Assembly (NCBI RefSeq): GCF_947623445.1
Contig: NC_135243.1
Location: 10,914,501-10,978,500, forward strand
Length of the DNA: 64,000 nucleotides
Source: Clavelina lepadiformis
Lineage: Eukaryota; Chordata; Ascidiacea; Aplousobranchia; Clavelinidae
Direction: 5' to 3'
Position numbers and translations under genes: made by a program. Of the stretch, positions 57,801-64,000 are shown piece by piece (positions within the stretch are counted from its first letter, which is position 1; each line of letters opens with the position of its first letter). The notes below the pieces were generated by a model. It saw only the letters and a program-made list of their open reading frames with translations. It was not told where the DNA came from and did not search any database.

Positions 57801-60342
57801 AGCGCCAGACTGGGAAGAGTCGTGAGCTTATGACTCTTTTTTGCATTAGGGTCATTCCATGAAAATGAGACGAATAGGCTAAAAAAAATATTTTGAAGTT
57901 CAAAGTTGATGTAGGAAAATATGATTCGACAATAACTTGAGAACGTTGCTTTTGGCGTTGTTTTTTTATGACCAGGCCCCTGTTTTGTAAAAGAAAAAAA
58001 AATATTACAAAACACTTTGAAAACATTACTTTTTAACTGCAGGGCATGGCCTGCTTCTTACATTCTTATTTATATATATAATCTTCGAGGGAAGTTTAAA
58101 GTAAGTCTGTGGTAGGTACAGAAACGTCGGCAATCAACCACGGCAGAAAACCAAAGTCAAACCCGTTACCAGATCCTCTTTTATAAACTTATTACTGCGC
58201 ACTCAAGCAGCCATACTTCAAGACAATATTTTGGGTAAATAACCGCCAGGAAGCAAAGCATGAATGTGGAATAAAGTTTGTTCTTCTATATTTTTGAAGT
58301 TGGTGAAATCCATGCAATTCATTACATTACAAGTCAAAATTTATTTGTTTTACTGACACTGTAGTTGGAATTGTTCTGCTATATTAGCATTGTGTATTGG
58401 TCACAGTGCCTAAGCTTTGTTGCATAATTCATAAGTGCAGCAAGCATAAATGAAGTTGTAGTGGATGCCCAAACTTCAAAAGGTGAGGGTTCAGATGGGT
58501 TGGCTGCAAGTAATAGCGTTCCGAGTAATAGCATGCAAGTGCAGTAATTCTAAAAGTTCATAGCATATGAACAGGTTATTTAAGTTATTGTACTGTGAAG
58601 TTATATACTGCTTTCAATACAGTTTAAATAATATTTGGAATTCAAGCTAAATACCGTAAGGTGCTATGTTCAACATATCATGGGCATTTTACCAAGTTAA
58701 CTGGTAACATGTATCGTATTTCTTCAAATTTAAGTGACTTGGAAACATAAATACAAAAACTGCACGATATACAGTTATTGAACTATTTGAAGAAACACGA
58801 TATCGGTTGCCAAGATAATGCGTCTTAATACAACACCAAAACCTATATAAGTAGGATTATTTTTACCGGTAGTGTACTGTACTCATTGGTGATTTTCATT
58901 TAATAGCATTTTAACAATTGTGGTTTTGTAGAGTGTCTTCTAAAACTATGTTGCTACATCAGATATAATGCATTCCTTCATTTAATTTTTCATCAAAAGC
59001 GTGGTTGGGACGAAAAATATCAAGCTAGTTGTAATTAGCATACACTAATGAACAGGAAAATGTGACAGAGCCGAGATGGTTTAAATCATGCTCAAAAATA
59101 ATTAAGATAATAATTGCTGGTAACAACTAGCATGGCCACGAAACCCGTAATAAATTTACAAAACATAAGTTAAAAAAGCAAAGTTAAGCAGTAAAGCAGG
59201 TTCAACAAATCGTTGAAAATTGTGTCAATGCTGTACTTCAGTGGATTGGAAAACCTACCATTAAACAAACCCCAGCTATGTATGTTGAAATGTTTAAGCG
59301 ACTTAACCCATAGAAATTGGAGCACACACATTTTCGATGAAAAGACATACATATTTATTTCCTGGAAAAAATTAATAATACCAGGATGTCTTATAAATAC
59401 TGATATCTTAATGACTTTGCAAAGATCATAAATGGTGACGTCAAAGTTATTTTAAAAAGTAAATATTTCATTCGAAAATTACAAACATTAAGTGACGTAA
59501 TGATAGTTGTAAACTACTTTAGTCCATCGAACATTAAATTAGCAGTTACGGTTCCCTGCATTGTTAACTATTACGACATTACTGCAAGCGCGTTACAGTA
59601 CTAGCAAAATTCTCTGATATCAGAGAAGTAAATATTTAGGCCTTTAAATATTTTGCATTTCCTTATAAAAAAATAGGATCATTTTTTAAAAATATGGGTG
59701 AGTAAGTGTGTGGGGGCGCGCAAGAGCAAGACAAGGATTAAATACAAACCAGGGCTGTACAGCATATCTCAGGCTATTCACGCCAGTTATAGAGAGGTCT
59801 TGCATTTGGTTTGCAAAAGTTGGTTGGAGTGGACAAACAAGTGTCGATTGTTCTGTTAGTGGGCTGGTATATAAAACAAAATGTTTAGTTATCCTACAAT
59901 TACAGTAGTTCAATTTCAATACAGTTTTCGTGGGACACAAACCCTCACATTTCAAAATTCCTTTAATACTCAATAAAACAGTATTACTTGAATTAAAAAC
60001 GTTATTGACACATTGCCTGTGCAACACTCCAAGTGACTGCCATGTTCAGTCCCAAAAATTCAAGAGAGACTGCACTCATTGCAATACTGTAATGCAATGT
60101 AGTACACTGCATGAGAAATTTATTGCACATGCTCAAATAAATAAAATCAAACAAAACTGAAATAAAACTTGTAAAATCGGTTAAAAAAGATACTTACCAA
60201 TGACATCAGCTAAACTGATAACTTCAGGAGCTCCTTTTGTTAGTTTGTTTTTAATGGTCAGGTTTTTATTTGTCAATAGAACTTGTAAAGGGACTTTTTT
60301 TGGGTAAAGCAAAAAGTCACCTGACAAAAGTACCTTATCCAT
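38371..60342 (-). CDS. SPHK: Sphingosine kinase with two alternative C-terminal modules
   Basis: A lipid kinase that phosphorylates sphingosine to sphingosine 1-phosphate. Shared exons: 60342-60198, 55714-55600, 55209-55097, 51622-51476, 51352-51258, 49066-48948. They carry an N-terminal segment ([20 protein letters not shown]), the nucleotide-binding motif NPFSGRGKA (about residues 141-149), SGDGLVHE (about 198-205) and [11 protein letters not shown] (about 228-238). After residue 245 the reading phase fits either the single exon 44238-43428 (514 aa in total) or the exon set 39815-39645, 39539-39416, 39297-39206, 39089-38816, 38607-38371 (543 aa in total). Both modules end in the family DGE motif. 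Exon 1 may be preceded by an untranslated exon, since an acceptor (TTATAG) lies just upstream. The introns are packed with transposon relics. Confidence 0.93.
40100..40507. mobile_element. TIR MITE with GTAAGCCGC repeats
   Basis: Inverted ends TACCGTATTTACTTG and CAAGTAAATACGGTA bound the element; the TA on both sides may be the target duplication. Next to each end are several copies of TTGTAAGCCGC.CTTGA in direct array. It lies between the two kinase C-terminal modules. Confidence 0.8.
42761..43255. mobile_element. pogo/Tigger-type MITE
   Basis: The left end CAGTGAGACCTCGTTAATCT and the right end (reverse complement CAGTCAGACCTCGTTAATCC) form terminal inverted repeats, flanked by TA on both sides. 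Inside are degenerate copies of AACCGGAT and CGTTAATCCGG words. It lies just 3' of kinase module 1. Confidence 0.82.
43428..44238 (-). CDS. SPHK: Sphingosine kinase C-terminal module 1 (single terminal exon)
   Basis: One exon of 811 nt with a good acceptor (TTTTTAG) and its own stop codon lies between the last shared exon and module 2. It encodes [46 protein letters not shown], a linker, [19 protein letters not shown], and [15 protein letters not shown] then [12 protein letters not shown]. Order and spacing match the C-terminal half of sphingosine kinases, but the AWGF signature is replaced by TVIG, and similarity to module 2 looks low. An ATTAAA signal (43348-43343 on the minus strand) follows the stop by about 80 nt, supporting use as an alternative last exon. 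Confidence 0.87.
44726..46310 (-). mobile_element. Probable hAT element relic with a TTF-type zinc-finger ORF
   Basis: A minus-strand frame (45774-45454) reads [19 protein letters not shown] and later [16 protein letters not shown]. This is the pattern of TTF-type/BED-like zinc fingers found at the N-terminus of hAT-derived (ZMYM/DUF4371-type) proteins. GC-richer ends AGGCGCTGAAGT (left) and CGGCGCCCGTAG (right, inverted) both sit next to GGGCGGAAAA and may be decayed terminal repeats. It is in the last large kinase intron and the transposase is largely gone. Confidence 0.5.
47690..48660 (-). pseudogene. Non-LTR retrotransposon reverse transcriptase relic
   Basis: On the minus strand the RT signature [13 protein letters not shown] is followed by [23 protein letters not shown] and FQLNNQKAS. 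After an interruption comes the thumb-like segment [20 protein letters not shown], then [16 protein letters not shown]. This order is standard for LINE-type reverse transcriptases. In-frame stops and a hAT MITE (48047-48314) disable it. It lies in a sphingosine kinase intron. Confidence 0.8.
48047..48314. mobile_element. hAT MITE with a perfect 8-bp target duplication
   Basis: Ends CAGTGGTTCCCTAACTTTTT and, inverted, CAGTGATTACCAAACTGTGT are typical hAT termini, each followed inward by a GGCACA/GTGCCG motif. The exact duplication ATCTAAGG flanks it (48039-48046 and 48315-48322). It splits the LINE RT relic. Confidence 0.9.
54560..54840. repeat. Minisatellite, about 115-bp unit with internal half-units
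   Basis: The core CCCTG.CGTAGAGGCAG recurs at 54576, 54646, 54691 and, degenerate, 54762. Alternating spacings of 70, 45 and 71 bp indicate a roughly 115-bp dimeric unit present about 2.5 times. A diverged last copy (CCTGCCACCTCTGGTTTCTT) ends near 54840. Confidence 0.72.
56820..57130 (+). pseudogene. 3' end of a LINE ORF2 relic
   Basis: Plus-strand translation gives [12 protein letters not shown], then [20 protein letters not shown] and further basic text. This matches the common C-terminal motif of RTE/L2-type LINE proteins (RW.GHV, then RRGRPKK.W). Stops interrupt it. It lies in kinase intron 1. Confidence 0.72.
58981..59147 (-). repeat. Dispersed repeat copy 3
   Basis: In reverse orientation it matches the copies at 7851-8067 and 10358-10540: GCTAGTTGTTACCAGCAATT, then TGAGCATG, TTTCCTGTTCATT, TAGCTTGATATTT and ACCACGCTTTTGATGAAA. 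Confidence 0.72.
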
Positions 60343-60992
60343 AACTTTGAATTTGCTATAAAAAAAAACTTCCAAGATGAATTAAATGAAAGTTAAAACT
60401 TCTGCACATATTTGAAGATGTTCATAAGACAGAAAACAGAATGAGCGTCAAGGTGTTAAAAAATCAACTTAATAAAGTTATTACACAATTTGTGCTAATT
60501 AAACATCCAGTCGTTTAGCACCAATAGCATAAACTCATTATTGGTCTATATCTAGAAGGGACTGCCTCTTCTCAACAAAGATGCAGGGATAATCAACAAA
60601 CATGACAAGCTAATATAGATAATAGGAAGTAGGCCACCTAAAAGGAAACAGTGGTAAAGTATAAAAAGACATATACAGAATTATGTCCATATGGTACATG
60701 GTTTTGCTTGGTAAATCTTGTTTTGGGTTCAGTATGATATCAGGTTGATAAAAAAATAAAACAATACCTAACAGTAAAAAGGTTTAAAATAAACTGGTAA
60801 AGACAATTATGCAGAAACATTAAGCAAAGCATACTTCTTAAAACAGAACAAAAGAAAGAAAAGCCTAAATTGACAGTTAGCGACTTAAAACATTCCAAAT
60901 ATTATAAGTAAAATAGCACTGTGTTTCACATGCACAAAATAGGCAAGAAACACACGTTTATCTTTTATTTTATCAGATTTGCTTGCTCCAAC

Positions 60993-62285
60993 TCACTTGG
61001 CTTCAACATTTTTAATGCCAACAATTGCCAAATCTGTTAATTGGTGAGAACCTGTCATGTGGCGCTTCAAACTTTTGCTTGATGCATAGCTATTGCTACA
61101 AAATAAGCACAAAAATGGTTTTTCCTTGAAATGAGCAGCTATGTGTATCTCCAAAAGAAGTTTACTTCTAAAAGTTTCCCCACACAAGTTACATGACTCT
61201 TTCTTAGAAGCTTTTAATTTTTCAACTTTATAAACATCACAATACTTCCTAGAGGTAAGATGTTGTCTAAGTTTCCGGCGTTGCCCATGACCCTTCCCAC
61301 AAGTAAGACATTTGAACGGTTTTGTGTGAACAAAAATATGGGCTTTTAACCCAGTAAAACCTACAAAACCTTTCTTGCAGTACATGCAGATAAAGTTGTA
61401 CTGACTCATTTGACTTGTTGCATGTTGTTCAGCTAGGGAACATCCTCTATCCAACATTTTAGGTTGATTGGTTCTAATCTCAGAGTGCTTGCATACAACT
61501 GTTGAAGAACTTCTTTCTAAATCAAGTGCCTCTATTTTTTCGTCATTATCGACAGTGTTTGACAAATTTTCCTTTCTTGTAACAATATCGCTGGTAAAAA
61601 TGGAGTTGTTATTATGCAAACGCAGTAAATGTTGTTTAAGTCCATTTTCAGTTGGACACGATTTAGAGCAGAAAATACACAACCATTCTTCTGTAGGATA
61701 ATTTCTGTCACGTGGTGGATTGCGCTTTCGTTTCACAGCTTGCAGGCTTGATAAATCTTCATGAAACTCATTTCTTTTTAAAGTTACAGTGCCTGTATTC
61801 GATAAGCAACCTTTGTTCACAGGATTAACTGTATGCGAATAATTATTCGCAGTACAAATTCCTGTGTCATCCACTGCATTGTATATAGTTAAATTTTTCA
61901 CCATACTTTCCGTCTTCACAAGTTTACAATCATTATCTGCTTTCAAACCCTGGCCACAACTCAGTAATTCATTACAAGCATCCATTGATGCCAAATCAAC
62001 AGTTTCAATAGGCCACTGTCCATTGTCAAAATCATATTCCATTAGAGTATTGTCATAACCACATAACTGCATACTGACATTTGCTTCATTACTGTCAATG
62101 TTGAAACTTGTTTTTTCAACAACTGGTTCAGCACACTTTTCACTGATGGATTTTTTTAGAAAAAAGTCAGAAAGTGACTGTTGCAATTTTTGAAATTCGG
62201 CATTCATTTCTTGACGAATCAATTTTAGTTCTTCCAAGATCAACATTCCTACATGGTCTGATAATCTTTCTTTCACACAATCCAT
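60993..62285 (-). CDS. C2H2 zinc-finger protein, 430 aa, intronless coding exon
   Basis: The protein starts with a Leu/Gln-rich helical, possibly coiled-coil segment (about 10-45). A long acidic/polar linker and a basic patch (AVKRKRNPPRDR, about 183-194), a possible nuclear localisation signal, follow. Then come five zinc fingers: about 203-224, 300-320, 327-348, 365-385 and 393-414. Fingers 1, 2, 4 and 5 are C2H2. Finger 3 (CLTCGKGHGQRRKLRQHL, then a cysteine) looks CCHC-like. The linker before finger 3 (HTKPFKC) is of the short canonical type. It is probably a DNA-binding transcription regulator; no specific orthologue is recognised. An acceptor-like ATATATAG lies about 14 bp before the ATG. 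AATAAA follows the stop by about 25 bp. It lies 650 bp upstream of the kinase gene on the same strand. Confidence 0.85.
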   Translation of the reverse strand: MDCVKERLSDHVGMLILEELKLIRQEMNAEFQKLQQSLSDFFLKKSISEKCAEPVVEKTSFNIDSNEANVSMQLCGYDNTLMEYDFDNGQWPIETVDLASMDACNELLSCGQGLKADNDCKLVKTESMVKNLTIYNAVDDTGICTANNYSHTVNPVNKGCLSNTGTVTLKRNEFHEDLSSLQAVKRKRNPPRDRNYPTEEWLCIFCSKSCPTENGLKQHLLRLHNNNSIFTSDIVTRKENLSNTVDNDEKIEALDLERSSSTVVCKHSEIRTNQPKMLDRGCSLAEQHATSQMSQYNFICMYCKKGFVGFTGLKAHIFVHTKPFKCLTCGKGHGQRRKLRQHLTSRKYCDVYKVEKLKASKKESCNLCGETFRSKLLLEIHIAAHFKEKPFLCLFCSNSYASSKSLKRHMTGSHQLTDLAIVGIKNVEAK

Positions 62286-62634
62286 GACTGAGTCCTACCT
62301 ATATATTAAACACAGGTCTACATAAGCAAGATATCTCAAACTTGTAACTTCAGGAAATACATATCTACTACTCCAGGAAAGTGGGAAGAAGGTTTACATA
62401 ATTGGGATATTTTCTCAGCAAAGAAATGAAATCCACAAAAATGAAAAACCTATAACAAATCAGAATATGCTTGCAAACGTTTAACACAAACCTTGCGAAA
62501 GCTTAAAACCGATTAATAAATGGGCTTGAGCCTATACTAAAAAATACAATAACAAACTACGTTTGGGAAGTATGATTTATTGTGATCATGTTATTGAGAA
62601 TATAGTACAAAAATTAGGGTCCCAGCTCACTATA

Positions 62635-64000
62635 CAGTCGAAATTAGTTAATTGCATACCAGTTAAATGCATAAATTGCTTTATCGCATAGAATTCCATA
62701 ATCCCAAACTATTCCCTTATGAACAATATACACCGGTTAATCGCATATTTTTATTGAAGAAGCTTTGCGTTGTTCTAACTTATTCTGATCCAGACTAAGC
62801 AGGTCCAAGAAGAAACATTAATACCGTAATGAGTTACGATTGTTCACATCGTTATGTTTGCCAGTACACAAAAGCGTCACCGGAAAACCGGGTAACTCGC
62901 ACTGCTTCTATTCATGGCGCAAAATTAATGACAATATGACATAAATGAATTAAATAACAATATATGTGATTATATAACACAGGGCTCCGGAGTTTTATTT
63001 GATGATCGATAGGTTACAAGTTAGTACTGCACATTGCAGAAATTCAGAATATAAAATATCAGCAACAAGGAAGCCAGCAAAACAAATCGATTTATATCTG
63101 ATAGAATCCTTGTCATAGAAGAGCTAGAAAGGAAGATTAGTGAGTGCAAAGTTTCCAAAAAGTTTTGGATTTCATAGTCCCAAGTGTTAGGCATTTGGAA
63201 GATGAAACAAACTCTTTTATATGCAATCAAAGCATTTTAAACCCCTCCCGGAAAAGAGCCAGAGAGAGCACATACACAGATGCTGAAGATGCGTTGCTGC
63301 TGTGGTTCAAGCAAGCAAAAAGTAGGAGACTTCTGATCAGTGGCCCAATATTGCTTGAAAAAGCAAAGGATTTAGGCAAGTTGATGAATCACGATAACTT
63401 TGATCCATCTCCTAGCTGGATAAATCGCTGGCAGGAACGAAATGCAATTGTTTTTAATAGGTAGCATGGCGAGAAGCAAGACCACGATTCCAAAGTCGCT
63501 GAACACTGGATAAGATTGGTATGGCCCCACATACAAGATTAGTATTCTGCCTCAGAAATTTATAACTGTGACAAAACAGGCTTTATTATCCTGCCCTTCT
63601 GCAAACCAAAAGACCTGCTGATGCAACTGACCACTTAAAGCATGCAATACTGATCTTTTTCAAAATATTTATACAGTACATTGCTTACAATTCTTGTAAC
63701 TCTTCCGGTGACAACATGTAATAGCGTACGGTCTTTTTCTACATTAAACAGACTAAAATATTTAATTTGTACGAGTAGGGAAACCCGAATGAACAGACTT
63801 TTTTCAAATGTTAAACATCTACAAAAAACAAGTGCGTTGTCCAGTAAAGATTATTAATAGGTTAAGTGAAACATTGAACAGGTGTTTGGAAAAAATGCAA
63901 CCAAGAATGTTTACATTTGCAATGTTTATCATGTGATACATGCAGTTTTTGTAGTTTTCTCTTAGTATGCTCGTTTTTTTATCAAAACTGCATTTATCGT
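62635..64000 (+). pseudogene. Tigger/pogo transposon relic with CENP-B-like HTH segment
   Basis: A left terminus CAGTCGAAATTAGTTAATTG preceded by TA opens the element. The coding region is frameshifted. An N-terminal helix-turn-helix remnant lies near 63060-63165 (LERKISECKVSKKF). The CENP-B-type domain lies at about 63250-63464 (YTDAEDALLLWFKQAKSRR, then ISGPILLEKAKDL and SWINRWQERNAIVF). A start of the DDE region follows near 63545 (IYNCDKTGF). No right terminus is seen before the window ends. Confidence 0.8.

Noticed and set aside
57704-58026. Two overlapping minus-strand frames with many Phe and Lys
   Set aside because: They are low-complexity translations of AT-rich intron DNA, with no motif.
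59686-60027. Minus-strand frame of 113 codons next to kinase exon 1
   Set aside because: It lies in kinase intron 1, has no splice support or family similarity, and is overlapped by plus-strand frames of equal quality.
1-64000. tRNA, rRNA or CRISPR features
   Set aside because: No B-box GGTTCGANNCC motif with a cloverleaf, no rRNA-like conserved stretch and no regularly spaced short repeats were seen.

Overview
The window looks like a chromosomal piece from an AT-rich animal nuclear genome. Its genes have GT-AG introns and metazoan family members: sphingosine kinase, a USP31/USP43-type deubiquitinase, mitochondrial phenylalanyl-tRNA synthetase, CCDC25, and a C2H2 zinc-finger protein. Moderate introns, several polyadenylation-like signals and a dense load of decayed transposons fit an invertebrate. 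A tunicate-like invertebrate deuterostome is my guess, but the sequence does not prove it. I saw no prokaryotic organisation, CRISPR array, rRNA or confident tRNA.

Layout, left to right. 0.3-2.6 kb is a decayed Ty3/gypsy element on the minus strand, split by a solo LTR with a 4-bp target duplication. 3-8.6 kb is transposon debris: a hAT-like remnant, a fold-back element, a transposase relic interrupted by a hAT MITE, and a nested dispersed repeat. 8.7-13.0 kb (+) carries an intronless CCDC25 gene followed 426 bp later by an eight-exon FARS2 gene. At 15.5 kb (+) is a 79-residue single-pass membrane protein that I do not recognise. 16.9-18.9 kb holds relics of two mobile elements and tandem duplications. 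20.7-28.5 kb (-) is a seven-exon USP31/43-type protease (946 aa). 28.5-35.1 kb is mostly gene-free with repeat relics. 35.1-36.9 kb (+) is a four-exon gene for a basic Ser/Thr/Arg-rich protein of 439 aa, unrecognised. 38.4-60.3 kb (-) is a sphingosine kinase gene. 61.0-62.3 kb (-) is an intronless C2H2 zinc-finger gene. 62.6 kb to the end is a Tigger/pogo transposon relic.

The most notable observation is in the sphingosine kinase gene. Six shared 5' exons encode the N-terminal region and the ATP-binding motifs. They can be joined in the same reading phase to either of two alternative C-terminal modules: a single 811-nt terminal exon at 43.4-44.2 kb, or five exons at 38.4-39.8 kb. Both complete a full-length kinase (514 or 543 aa) and are strongly diverged, so the locus appears to encode two catalytic C-terminal halves.

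The other genes look like unrelated housekeeping or signalling functions that happen to be neighbours. The repeats give a layered insertion history, with several perfect target-site duplications and one filled/empty pair inside the window. All exon boundaries were read by eye from splice consensus, frame and family similarity recalled from memory; none has been tested against transcripts or databases.
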